Shown one piece after another: positions 9,139-17,274 of a stretch of 19,775 nt of DNA; position 1 is the first letter of the stretch, and each line of letters starts with the position of its first letter. The position numbers and the translations under genes are program-made. The stretch spans positions 1-19,775 of the forward strand of contig BRYA01000396.1 of assembly GCA_030267965.1 (NCBI GenBank), written 5' to 3'. The notes below the pieces were generated by a model that saw nothing but the letters and a program-made list of their open reading frames with translations, was not told the DNA's origin and did not search any database. This DNA is from Triparma columacea. Taxonomy: Eukaryota > Sar > Bolidophyceae > Parmales > Triparmaceae.

Positions 9139-11100
9139 ATGGAGGAAGTTGAGGATCTCGTCAAGGTTCTAACAACCAGTAATGACAAGGTCGCGCTAGA
9201 GAAGGCTACAAAGACGGTGCGGAAGCTAGGGAAGGTAGAAGAGAATAAGCTTAACTTAGTTGAGGAGGAGGGCTTGATTGGGGGATTGGTTAGGGTGATG
9301 AGGAAGGACGGAGAGAGGTTTAGTAAGGCGAGGGATAATGCAGTGGTGGCGATAATTTGGATAAGCAACATTGCTACTGGCGCCGACGCAGAGGTGTTGA
9401 AGGGTTTGTTTAAGCACGAGGGGCTGATTGCCGGCTTGGTTGAGATACTAGGACAGAAGGGGAACGAGTATAAGCAGACGAGGAAAAATGCTGTGGTGGC
9501 GATAACCAACATTGCTTTTAGCAAGGACGAAGAGGTGTTGAAGGGTTTGTTTAAGCACCAGGGGCTGATTGCCGGCTTGGTTGAGATACTAGGACAGAAG
9601 GGGAGTGAGGATAAGTTGGCGAGGAAAAATGCTGTGGCGGTGATAAACAATATTGCTTTTCTCGACGACGCAGAGCTAGAGAAGGGTTTGTTTGAGCACG
9701 AGGGGCTGATTGCAAGCTTGGTTGAGATACTAGGACAGAAGGGGGTCGAGTATAAGTTGGCGAGGGAAAATGCTGTTTTGGCGATAAAAAGAATTGCTTG
9801 TGGCGAGGCAGAGGTGGTGAAGGGGTTGTTTAAGCACGAGGGGCTGATTGCTGGCTTGGTCGAGATACTAGGACAGAAGGGGAGCGAGTATAAACAGGCA
9901 AGGGAAAAGGCTGTGGAGGCGATAAACAACATTGCTGGTGGCGCCGACGCAGAGTTGGTGAGGGGTTTGTTTGAGCACGAGGGGCTGATTGTAAGCTTGG
10001 TTAAGATACTAGGACAGAAGGGGGTAGAACACAAAACGGCGAGGGAAGATGCTGTGGATGCGATAAACAGGATTGCTCATGGCGCCGACGATGAGGTGAA
10101 GAAGGGTTTGTTTAAGCACGAGGGGCTGATTGCCGGCTTGGTCGAGATAGTAGGACAGAAGGGGAGAGAGTATAAGCGGGCGAGGAAAAGGGCTGTGGCG
10201 GCGATTAACAGCACTGCTAAACGCAACGCCGGCCTACTTCACTTCCCTGAATTGATGTTACATATTGAGGCGATAATTGGAGACGCGACCCTCAACGGCA
10301 CAGACACAAAGTACATGGCGTTGAAACTCAAGAAGAAGATCGAGCATATGGGTGGGGGGGGGCAGTGGAACCCCCCGAGCACACAGTCTTTTGGTTCAAG
10401 CACAGCTGAATCCGTGCGCATGGAGAAGGAGCTGGCCGTGATGCGCACAGAGCAGGCCACGATTAAATCCAACCTCGAAACAGTCCGCACTGAGCAGGCC
10501 GCGATGCGTTCCGAGCAGGCCACGATGCGCACTGAGCAGGCCACGATAAAATCGAACCTTGAAACAGTCCGCACCGAGCAGGCCACGATGCGCTCAGAGC
10601 AGGCCGCAATGCGCTCCGAGCAGGCCGGGATGCGCTCCGAGCAGGCCGCGATGCGATCAGAGCAGGTCGCGATGAAATCCTCCCTAACCTCCGTCCAGGA
10701 CTCCCTCTTCCGCGTCGAGAAGGCCCTCGCCACCCTCACCTCCACCCTTTCCCCAACCGAAACCCTCGACCTCAACGACATCTCCACGACCCTCTCCAAC
10801 CCCCCCCCCCCCACCGACTCCACCGGCAACAACAAGCGCTCCAACCTCGCCATCCTCGCAGACAATCAAGCCTCCTTCAACCACACCCTCAAGAAGGTCA
10901 AGAAGGAGAAGGACGACGTCTCCCGGTCCCTCGAGGCCATGGAAGACGCCGAAACTTGCACCGTGTGCTTGGTGGAGAAACGGGGCGTCCTGTTCTTACC
11001 CTGCGGCCACCTGGTCTGCTGCGGGGAATGCTCGGAAAGGGTAGACGAATGCCCGATTTGCAGGAAGGTGATCAGGAAACGCAAGACGGTGTTCATGTAA
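9139..11100 (+). CDS. ARM-like repeat / coiled-coil / RING finger protein, probable E3 ubiquitin ligase
   Basis: This is a single-exon gene of 653 residues with its ATG in an A-rich context (GATAAAATGG). Residues about 30-370 are tandem armadillo/HEAT-like helical repeats of 46-47 residues with the core GLFKHEGLIAGLVEILGQKG...AV.AI..IA: one diverged first copy, six close copies starting near nt 9400, 9541, 9682, 9820, 9961 and 10102, and a decayed last one. Residues about 427-534 form a heptad coiled coil with MRSEQAA/MRTEQAT units. After a Pro-rich linker and a second short helix comes a C-terminal C3HC4 RING (C607, C610, C622, H624, C627, C631, C638, C641; CTVC...LPCGHLVCCGEC...CPIC), similar to IAP/MUL1-type RINGs placed at the very C-terminus. 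The likely role is ubiquitin transfer to a partner bound by the ARM repeats; the substrate is unknown. Introns appear to be absent. Confidence 0.85.
   Translation: MEEVEDLVKVLTTSNDKVALEKATKTVRKLGKVEENKLNLVEEEGLIGGLVRVMRKDGERFSKARDNAVVAIIWISNIATGADAEVLKGLFKHEGLIAGLVEILGQKGNEYKQTRKNAVVAITNIAFSKDEEVLKGLFKHQGLIAGLVEILGQKGSEDKLARKNAVAVINNIAFLDDAELEKGLFEHEGLIASLVEILGQKGVEYKLARENAVLAIKRIACGEAEVVKGLFKHEGLIAGLVEILGQKGSEYKQAREKAVEAINNIAGGADAELVRGLFEHEGLIVSLVKILGQKGVEHKTAREDAVDAINRIAHGADDEVKKGLFKHEGLIAGLVEIVGQKGREYKRARKRAVAAINSTAKRNAGLLHFPELMLHIEAIIGDATLNGTDTKYMALKLKKKIEHMGGGGQWNPPSTQSFGSSTAESVRMEKELAVMRTEQATIKSNLETVRTEQAAMRSEQATMRTEQATIKSNLETVRTEQATMRSEQAAMRSEQAGMRSEQAAMRSEQVAMKSSLTSVQDSLFRVEKALATLTSTLSPTETLDLNDISTTLSNPPPPTDSTGNNKRSNLAILADNQASFNHTLKKVKKEKDDVSRSLEAMEDAETCTVCLVEKRGVLFLPCGHLVCCGECSERVDECPICRKVIRKRKTVFM
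9394..10220 (+). repeat. 138-141 bp tandem coding repeats (ARM-like units)
   Basis: Six near-identical units of 141 bp (one of 138 bp) encode the ARM-like repeats. Blocks such as GAGGGGCTGATTG and GAGATACTAGGACAGAAGGG recur almost unchanged. Units 2, 4 and 6 carry KH.GLIAGLVEI, whereas units 3 and 5 carry EHEGLI.SLV.ILGQKGVE, which suggests amplification of a two-unit block. Confidence 0.85.
10430..10680 (+). repeat. 21-bp tandem coding repeat (heptad coiled coil)
   Basis: Repeats of a 21-bp unit like GAGCAGGCCGCGATGCGCTC(C) encode the heptad EQAAMRS. A longer sub-block (ATIKSNLETVRTEQA) occurs twice. The period of exactly seven codons fits a coiled coil that can lengthen by unequal exchange without disturbing heptad phase. 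Confidence 0.8.
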
Positions 11101-11390
11101 AAATGAAAGGGAATGTATTATCATGAACAAAGTGTTACCCTTCCGAGGAACACCTTAGCTTTTTTAGTGCTGGACACGTTGATATTAACCCGTGATCAGA
11201 ATAACCTTTCTTACGGTAAAACTCAAGTCGGAGGCATTGCATATACTCTACGTATATTAACCCCGTATTTATTTTCCTTCGACTCCATAAATAAGCTACG
11301 AAAATATGCTAAGGTCTTTCTCATCGGGTCACGGGAGGGAAAGGAAGTCGAAATAAATCCAAATAAATTCTCGAAATAAATTTAAATAGA
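11101..11390. other. Intergenic region upstream of the thioredoxin gene
   Basis: Contains the RING gene's 3' flank and the presumed promoter and leader of the thioredoxin gene. The last 45 bp are A/T-rich with repeated AAATAAAT. An 88-codon open frame from 11113 shows no recognisable domain and overlaps this promoter position, so I do not call it. Confidence 0.4.
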
Positions 11391-11965
11391 ATGATTGACG
11401 TAATTGTAGGACAGGCTATTGCGTTCATTAAGGATAATCTTATGCTTATTTTTGGAGTATTGATGCTTATCAGGAGTATATACGCCAAAAGACAGCCTTT
11501 CCCGACTGTCGGTGAGTGAAATTGTGTTCTTTTAGGCCATCTTTAGGCCATATACGCTATATTTAGGCCATATACACATACACATACTACATTTATGGAG
11601 GATCTATACATTTACTCTCACACGCACTCACTTAACAAACAGACTATGGGCACGTAAGCGCCATATCCTCAAAGGCTGATTTTGATAAGTGTATCGAGGA
11701 CGGTATCTCCATCGTGGACTTCTATGCCACTTGGTGTCCCCCCTGTCGCTCCGCCGTCCCAGTCTACGCCAGAATGTCCGAGGCCTACCACTCCCGCGGC
11801 GTTAGGTTCTACAAGGTTGACGTGGACAAGAACAGGGATGTCAGCGGGGGGGAGGGCATAAGCGCCATGCCGACGTTCAAGGTTTACATCAAGGGGAAGT
11901 GCGTGGGAACGCAGCAGGGGTGGAGCGAGGCTAAGGTCAAGAAACTCATCGATGACGTGCTGTAA
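11391..11965 (+). CDS. Membrane-anchored thioredoxin, WCPPC active site, two exons
   Basis: Exons 11391-11511 and 11643-11965 are joined in phase 1 (donor GTC-G|GTGAGT, acceptor AAACAG|ACTATG), giving 147 residues with V-D-Y across the junction. The N-terminus has a hydrophobic segment (NLMLIFGVLMLI, about residues 17-28) followed by basic residues, which looks like a signal anchor or targeting segment. The thioredoxin fold follows: VDFYATWCPPC holds the redox dithiol, YKVDVDKNRDVS is the central strand, and AMPTFKVY carries the cis-proline. WCPPC in place of WCGPC is a known variant among plant h-type and algal thioredoxins and is compatible with activity. The likely role is disulfide reduction near a membrane; which membrane cannot be told. 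Confidence 0.88.
11512..11642 (+). other. Thioredoxin intron with TTTAGGCCAT triplicate
   Basis: This 131-nt intron has a GTGAGT donor and a CAG acceptor. It contains TTTAGGCCAT three times (11531, 11542 and 11562); two of these extend to the 14-bp TTTAGGCCATATAC. Confidence 0.75.
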
Positions 11966-12183
11966 ATCTTTAACGTGTAAGGCGAACAAATATATCGGAA
12001 CCCCCCAGCTCTTTTAAACTTAGGGTTTAATTTGTTCACGCGATAAGTCGAATTTGACGAAGGAACCGTTGGAGAAGCTGCTGGTGGAATTGGCCTGGGC
12101 ACTCGCTCGCTTATTATACAGGTTTAAAATGAAACAAAGACCAACCATTTCCAGTTTTAAAAGTACATGGTAAATTTCAACAC
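11966..12183. other. Convergent 3' intergenic region, partly duplicated
   Basis: This lies between the thioredoxin stop and the 3' end of the first tandem paralogue. From about 12088 onward it matches 14758-14871 downstream of the second paralogue (shared AAGCTGCTGGT, TTATTATACAGGTTTAAAAT, GAAACAAAGACCAACCAT). It therefore carries the paralogues' 3' UTR and was included in the tandem duplication. Confidence 0.55.
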
Positions 12184-14610
12184 TCATCGATCCTCCTCTT
12201 CTCCACCCCCATCCCCACCTGCCGTCTGCGTAGCAAATATGTCCCCCAAGGAGCTTCGTCGCCTCTGTTCTATTATCTTATTCACGTTATTTGTCCGGAG
12301 CCTCACGAGGATCTCCGGGTCGGTCACGAAATCATCAGGTATGATGGATCGCTTCTGATCGTTGAACCACTCTGGAGGTTCTTCCAACCACAATGGTAGC
12401 CTCTCGTTGATCCACGCCTTAACCTTTGCGCCAATCTTGTCCTCCCACTTGTGTCTATTAGTCGAGAAAATCCAAAATCTCTTTTCGTCTTCCTCGTTCT
12501 TGGTGAATAGCTCTTGCATACTTTCATTGCTTGTCTTTGTGCTGATGAAGGTATGCAGGTACTCTCTCTTCACCGACACTAGTAGAGTCACGTAAGACAC
12601 CACCACCCCAGCACATACAAATATCATGCTTGTGACTACGGTGCTCTCCTCCAATCCGCTCTCTTCTCCTCCGACAATCTGATTATCCTCGCCCAACTCA
12701 ACGTCCTCGAGGAACGTTGAGTTGAGGAACGTTGAGTTGGGCGAGGATATGACATCGTCGACTACCTTCTCATACTGCAGCGCTGCAACAACACCCATGA
12801 CTACAGTCAAACCTAGACTGAAAGTGAAATACGCACCGCCAACCTCGTTAGGATGTCGAAATTGGACAACAGCGGTCCAGTCGACAATGACCTTGATTCC
12901 CCAACGCATCAGCCACGAAGTGAACACTCCGAAGCCACCGTATATAGGCGCCCAATACCAAAGATCTCGCCTCAGCCCTTTGATCACGAAGTAAATGAGA
13001 AGCTCTCCTCCCAGCAGCGTTGCCACCTCTGAAATCCCGCCCTTGATATAGAAAAGAACACAGGCAAAGCTGCGCGTAAGCAGGTTGAAAGCCGAAAGGA
13101 AGTATAGCGAAGCGAACACCTTCATCTTACCCTTCACATTGCTCGGAATATATCCGTAAAATGATAGCTTAGACTTCCGCATCTCCTTACTCAAATCCCA
13201 ATCCCATGACGTGATTGCCGACGTGAAAGCGGCCGTCAAGATGCAGAACGCAAATGAGAAAAGCGCCCTCCTGGTAGGCTTAGACTCGGACATCAATAGC
13301 GCAGACAGTTGGATCAGCGTCCCAGGAATAGCCTCTGCCACCAATTCAGTACTCTTATTAGCCGTCAACTCATACCGTGCATTCACCATCTGTCCCTCCT
13401 CGTGTGCCGACCCACTTGCAACGCGCCATGCGTCAACCCCTGGCTTCACAAGAGACCAGACAAAAAACTGCTCCTTCAATTGTCTCTGCCACGGCTTCGC
13501 TCTATTCTGAGCGAATGAAAAAACAGCTTGTATAATGAGGTTGGTCAAGAGACTCCCAAGGGACGCCCATGCATACCCCCACAAGCTCCTTGTCTGAAAG
13601 TACTCCACGATCATCATAATGTCCGTAATCACATCTCCTATACTCAACGCCGCTGCGAAGAAAAGCTTAGCCTTGGCTAGCTTCTGCTTATCCCCGAGCC
13701 CTAGTTTAATGACTTTTACGTGCAATTTATGGAAGCTCTCTACGACCTCGTTCAGCTCCTTCATGCACGGATAACTCTCAAGGGATTTCTCAATAGCATC
13801 CTCGTCAGTAGCTTCCCGTTTCAGGAAGTACAGCATCCCGTCGGCAAGTGTCTTCACGTCGCCCATCGTCAGATCGCTCAAGTCAGTGTCACACACTGGC
13901 TTCTTAGCAGGGACGGGCCTCTGCGTGTCGAGCTGCACGAGGTATGTAGATATGACGTCGGCGTTATTTTGCAGTTTGTCTTTCATAGTACCGGAGCGTC
14001 GTGGGACCTTCATCACTACATCAGCCCCATCACTGCCATTACCATGGACAATTTTTGGCTTCAACTTGTGTTTCAAGAGACAGAAGTTCACCCCAATAAA
14101 GTGCGGCGAGATCCCGTTCAGCTCCCGCATGCACGGATAACACTGGAGAAATTTCTCAACAGCAATCTTCTCGTCTTCCTTTCTGAGGAAATATAGCATC
14201 CCTCCAACGAGTGTCTTCACATCGGCCCTTGTCAAATCACACAAGGCCGCACTACAAACGGGCTTCTCACGAGGGACAGACGTCGCTTCAGTTAGCTGCT
14301 GGACATAAAAACAGATAACTGAGATGACTTCGGGAACATCCAGTTTGACATCCACTGTTAAATAACTGGGAGCCTTCATCGGTACATTGACACCGTCAGC
14401 ACCGACCGCAGCATCCTCGACGATCACAGCTTCGTCGCCCTCGTTATCGGCGCCCTCATTATCGGTGCCCTTTCCCTCAAAGGCACTTGCGAGTGAAAAT
14501 GTTGTTGATGGGTTGTTTTCACCCTCCTCTTCATTAGCGGCGATCTTTTGTTTCGTGTCAGGCAGCTTATGTACGTCATCGGAAGGGTCAGATTGAGGAA
14601 CGATCTTCAT
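12184..14610 (-). CDS. XKR-like polytopic membrane protein with duplicated N-terminal domain (tandem copy A)
   Basis: Intronless, 808 residues from the ATG at 14610. Residues 1-90 are acidic and low complexity. Residues about 92-185 and 212-300 are two copies of an unrecognised domain sharing KPVC...L.DLT..DVKTL..GMLYFL and YPCM.ELN. Residues about 310-690 form the membrane domain: GDVITDIMMIVEYF, LVAEAIPGTLIQLSALL, AITSWDWDL, FYGYIPSNVKGKMKVFASLY and KVIVDWTAVVQFRHPNEVGG each have a counterpart in the START/XKR-like gene (for instance VKIIVDFTSIVHFRNPQEVGG). The D..TD and E..P...QL pattern is XKR-like, so a lipid-scrambling or transport role is a guess. The tail has WLEEPPEWFND and RRRSSLGDIF, a likely basophilic kinase site. 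An 11-residue insertion (around SSPNSTFLNSTFL) relative to copy B comes from an inverted duplication. A second possibility is an unrelated multipass family. Confidence 0.8.
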   Translation of the reverse strand: MKIVPQSDPSDDVHKLPDTKQKIAANEEEGENNPSTTFSLASAFEGKGTDNEGADNEGDEAVIVEDAAVGADGVNVPMKAPSYLTVDVKLDVPEVISVICFYVQQLTEATSVPREKPVCSAALCDLTRADVKTLVGGMLYFLRKEDEKIAVEKFLQCYPCMRELNGISPHFIGVNFCLLKHKLKPKIVHGNGSDGADVVMKVPRRSGTMKDKLQNNADVISTYLVQLDTQRPVPAKKPVCDTDLSDLTMGDVKTLADGMLYFLKREATDEDAIEKSLESYPCMKELNEVVESFHKLHVKVIKLGLGDKQKLAKAKLFFAAALSIGDVITDIMMIVEYFQTRSLWGYAWASLGSLLTNLIIQAVFSFAQNRAKPWQRQLKEQFFVWSLVKPGVDAWRVASGSAHEEGQMVNARYELTANKSTELVAEAIPGTLIQLSALLMSESKPTRRALFSFAFCILTAAFTSAITSWDWDLSKEMRKSKLSFYGYIPSNVKGKMKVFASLYFLSAFNLLTRSFACVLFYIKGGISEVATLLGGELLIYFVIKGLRRDLWYWAPIYGGFGVFTSWLMRWGIKVIVDWTAVVQFRHPNEVGGAYFTFSLGLTVVMGVVAALQYEKVVDDVISSPNSTFLNSTFLEDVELGEDNQIVGGEESGLEESTVVTSMIFVCAGVVVSYVTLLVSVKREYLHTFISTKTSNESMQELFTKNEEDEKRFWIFSTNRHKWEDKIGAKVKAWINERLPLWLEEPPEWFNDQKRSIIPDDFVTDPEILVRLRTNNVNKIIEQRRRSSLGDIFATQTAGGDGGGEEEDR
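12684..12749. repeat. 21-bp perfect inverted repeat inside copy A coding region
   Basis: The left arm 12684-12704 (starts TATCCTCGCCC, ends CTCAACGT) is exactly reverse-complementary to the right arm 12729-12749. The 24-nt loop contains GAGGAACGTTGAGTT, which with its neighbour forms a 15-bp tandem pair. Copy B lacks the loop and right arm at the same place, so the structure arose in copy A after duplication. It stays in frame. Confidence 0.9.
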
Positions 14611-14871
14611 CTGCTTTGTAAGGGTTAGGGTTACTGGAAGAAGTTTGGGGGTTGAATTCAGGAGGTCAGGTTAGGGTGGTTCAACATCATCCCTGAAATT
14701 CCAGGCAGGTGAGATGGGACCTGGAGTTTCAAATATAATTGAATGTAATAATTTTTGCTAAGCTGCTGGTAGAATTGGTCTGGGGGCTCGCTCGCTTATT
14801 ATACAGGTTTAAAATGAAACAAAGACCAACCATCCAGTTTTACAAGTAAAAGTACATGGAAGGTTTAACAT
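14611..14871. other. Spacer between tandem paralogues, with a telomere-like motif
   Basis: The right part (14758-14871) is the 3' flank homologous to 12088-12183. The left part is the presumed promoter of copy A and does not match the upstream region of copy B. It has GTAAGGGTTAGGGTTAC at 14618-14634, two TTAGGG-type units. No gene is seen. Confidence 0.5.
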
Positions 14872-17274
14872 TCATCGATCCTCCTCCTCTCCAACCCCAT
14901 CCCCACCTGCCGTCTGCGTCGCAAATATGTCCCCCAAGGAGCTTCGTCGCCTCTGTTCTATTATCTTTTTCACGTTCTTCGTCCGGAGCTCCACGAGGAT
15001 CTCTGGGTCAGTCACGAAATGATCAGGTATGATGGATCGCCGCTGATCGTTGAACCACTCTGGAGTTTCTTCCAACCACAATGGCAGCCTCTCGTTCATC
15101 CACGCCTTAACCTCTGCGCCAATCTTGTCCTCCCACTTGTGCCTATAATTCTGGAAAATCGTAAATCTCTGTTCGTCTTCCTCGTTCTTGGTGAATATCT
15201 CTTGAATGCATTCATTGCTTGTCTTCGTGCTGATGAAGGTATGCAGGTACTCTCTTTTCACCGACACTAGTAGAGTCGCGTAAGACACCACCATCCCAGC
15301 ACATGCAAACACCATGATTGTGACCACGGTGCTCTCCTCTAATCCGCTCTCTTCTCCTCCGAGTTGCTGATTATCCTCGCCCAACTCAACGTCCTCGTCT
15401 GTAATGACATCGTCGACTACCTTCTTATACTGCAGCGCTGCAACAATACCCATGACTACAGTCAAACCTAGACTGAAAGTGAAATACGCACCGCCAACCT
15501 CGTTAGGATGTCGAAATTGGACAACAGCAGTCCAGTCGACAATGACCTTGACTGTCCAACGAGCCAGCCACGTAAGGAACACTCCCAAGACACCGTTTAC
15601 AGGCAACCAATACCGAAGATCTCGCCTAAGCCCTTTGATCACGAAGTAAATGAGGAGCTCTCCTCCCAGCAGCGTTGCCACCTCTGAAATCCCGCCCTTG
15701 ATGTAGAAAAGAACACACGCAAAGCTGCGCGTAAGCAGGTTGAAAGCCGAAAGGAAGTACAGCGAAGCAAACACCTTCATCTTACCCTTCACATTGCTCG
15801 GAATATACCCGTAAAATGATCGCATAAGCTTCCGCTGCTCCTTATTCAAATCCCAATCCCATGACGTAATTGTCGACGTGAAAGCGGCCGTCAAGATGCA
15901 GAAGGCAAATGAGAAAAACGCGCTCCTGGTAGGCTTAGACTCAGACATCAATATCGCAGACAGTTGGATCAGCGTCCCAGGAATAGCCTCTGCCACCAAT
16001 TCAATACCCTTATTAAACGTCAGCTCCAACTGTGCATTCACCAGCTGTCCCTCCTCTTGTGCTGCCCCACTTGCAACGCGCCACGCATCAACCCCTGGCT
16101 TCACAAGAGACCAGACAAAAAACTGCTCCTTTAACTGTCTCTGCCACGGCTTCGCTCTATTCTGAGCGAATGCAGCAAGAGCTTGGAAAGTGAGGTTGGT
16201 CAAGAGACTCCCAAGGGACGCCCATGCATACACCCACAAGCTCCTTGTCTGAAAGTACTGCACGATCATCACAATGTCCGTAACCATATCTCCTAGACTC
16301 AACGCCGCTGCAAAGAAAAGCTTAGCCTTGGCTAGCTTCTGCTTATCCCCGAGCCCTAATTTAATGACTTTTACGTGCAATTTGTGGAAGCTCTTTACGA
16401 CCTCGTTCAGCTCCTTCATGCACGGATAACTCTCGAGGGATTTCTCAATAGCATCCTCATCAGTAGCTTCCAGTCTCAGGAAGTACAGCATCCCGTCAGC
16501 AAGTGTCTTCACGTCGCCCAATGTCAAATCCTGCAAGCCCACATCACACACTGGCTTCTTAGCAGGGACGGGCCTCTGCATGTCGAGCTGCAAGAGGTAT
16601 GTAGATATGACGTCGGCGTTATCTTGCAGTTTGTCTTTCATAGTACCGGCGCGGGGAACCTTAATCACGTTGTGTGAGCCATTACCAGGGACGGGTTTCG
16701 GCCTCAATTTTTGTTTCAAGAGACAGGAGTTCATCACATTAAATTGCGGCACGGTCCCGCTCAGCTCCCGCATGCACGGATAACACTCGTAGAATTTTTC
16801 AACAGCATCCAACTCATTGACTTCCTGTCTGAGGAAATAGAGCATCCCTCCAACAAGTGTCTTTACATCAGCCCTTGTCAAATCACTCAAGGCCGCACTA
16901 CAAACGGGCTTCTCACGAGGAACAGACGTCTCTTCGGTTAGCCCTTGGACATAAAAGCAGATTACTTTGGGAACATCCAGTTTGACATCCACTGTTGAAG
17001 AACTGGGAGCCTTCATCGGTACACTGACATCGTCACCGACCGCAGCATCCTCGACGATCACAGCTTCGTCGCCCTCGTTATCGGCGCCCTCGTTATCGGT
17101 GCCCTTTCCCTCAAAGGCCCTTGCGAGTGAAAATGTGGTTGATGGGTTGTTTTCACCCTCCTCTTCATTAGCGGGGATCTTTTGTTTCGTGTCAGGCGGC
17201 TTGTGTACTGAAGCGCCATCGGAAGGGTCAGATCGGGGAACGATCTTCATCTGCTTTTTGGTAACCCCAAACAT
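14872..17274 (-). CDS. XKR-like polytopic membrane protein with duplicated N-terminal domain (tandem copy B)
   Basis: Intronless, 800 residues from the ATG at 17274. It is the close paralogue of the gene at 12184-14610: the sequence is collinear almost throughout, with the same acidic N-terminus, the two ~90-residue KPVC/GMLYFL/YPCM domains, the membrane domain (GDMVTDIVMIVQYF, LVAEAIPGTLIQLSAIL, KVIVDWTAVVQFRHPNEVGG) and the RRRSSLGDIF tail. It differs by eight extra N-terminal residues (MFGVTKKQ before MKIVP), which are absent from copy A because homology ends there, and by lacking the inverted-duplication insert. Both copies keep full-length open frames despite many substitutions, which suggests both are under selection. 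Function unknown; lipid scrambling is only an analogy to XKR proteins. Confidence 0.8.
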   Translation of the reverse strand: MFGVTKKQMKIVPRSDPSDGASVHKPPDTKQKIPANEEEGENNPSTTFSLARAFEGKGTDNEGADNEGDEAVIVEDAAVGDDVSVPMKAPSSSTVDVKLDVPKVICFYVQGLTEETSVPREKPVCSAALSDLTRADVKTLVGGMLYFLRQEVNELDAVEKFYECYPCMRELSGTVPQFNVMNSCLLKQKLRPKPVPGNGSHNVIKVPRAGTMKDKLQDNADVISTYLLQLDMQRPVPAKKPVCDVGLQDLTLGDVKTLADGMLYFLRLEATDEDAIEKSLESYPCMKELNEVVKSFHKLHVKVIKLGLGDKQKLAKAKLFFAAALSLGDMVTDIVMIVQYFQTRSLWVYAWASLGSLLTNLTFQALAAFAQNRAKPWQRQLKEQFFVWSLVKPGVDAWRVASGAAQEEGQLVNAQLELTFNKGIELVAEAIPGTLIQLSAILMSESKPTRSAFFSFAFCILTAAFTSTITSWDWDLNKEQRKLMRSFYGYIPSNVKGKMKVFASLYFLSAFNLLTRSFACVLFYIKGGISEVATLLGGELLIYFVIKGLRRDLRYWLPVNGVLGVFLTWLARWTVKVIVDWTAVVQFRHPNEVGGAYFTFSLGLTVVMGIVAALQYKKVVDDVITDEDVELGEDNQQLGGEESGLEESTVVTIMVFACAGMVVSYATLLVSVKREYLHTFISTKTSNECIQEIFTKNEEDEQRFTIFQNYRHKWEDKIGAEVKAWMNERLPLWLEETPEWFNDQRRSIIPDHFVTDPEILVELRTKNVKKIIEQRRRSSLGDIFATQTAGGDGVGEEEDR

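Noticed and set aside
9126..10034. 302-codon minus-strand open frame opposite the ARM repeats
   Set aside because: A periodic shadow of the plus-strand repeats; its Ser/Pro/Cys composition simply mirrors them.
11113..11379. 88-codon open frame between the RING and thioredoxin genes
   Set aside because: No recognisable domain, A/T-rich composition, and it occupies the thioredoxin promoter position.
12088..12180. Plus-strand reading EKLLVELAWALARLLYRFK as an exon
   Set aside because: It lies after the thioredoxin stop, lacks a start or convincing splice sites, and is better explained as the duplicated 3' flank of the paralogues.
14618..14634. Interstitial telomere repeat
   Set aside because: Only about two TTAGGG units; similar CCCTAA pairs occur by chance elsewhere, for example inside coding sequence near 2400. 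Not enough for a chromosome-fusion scar.
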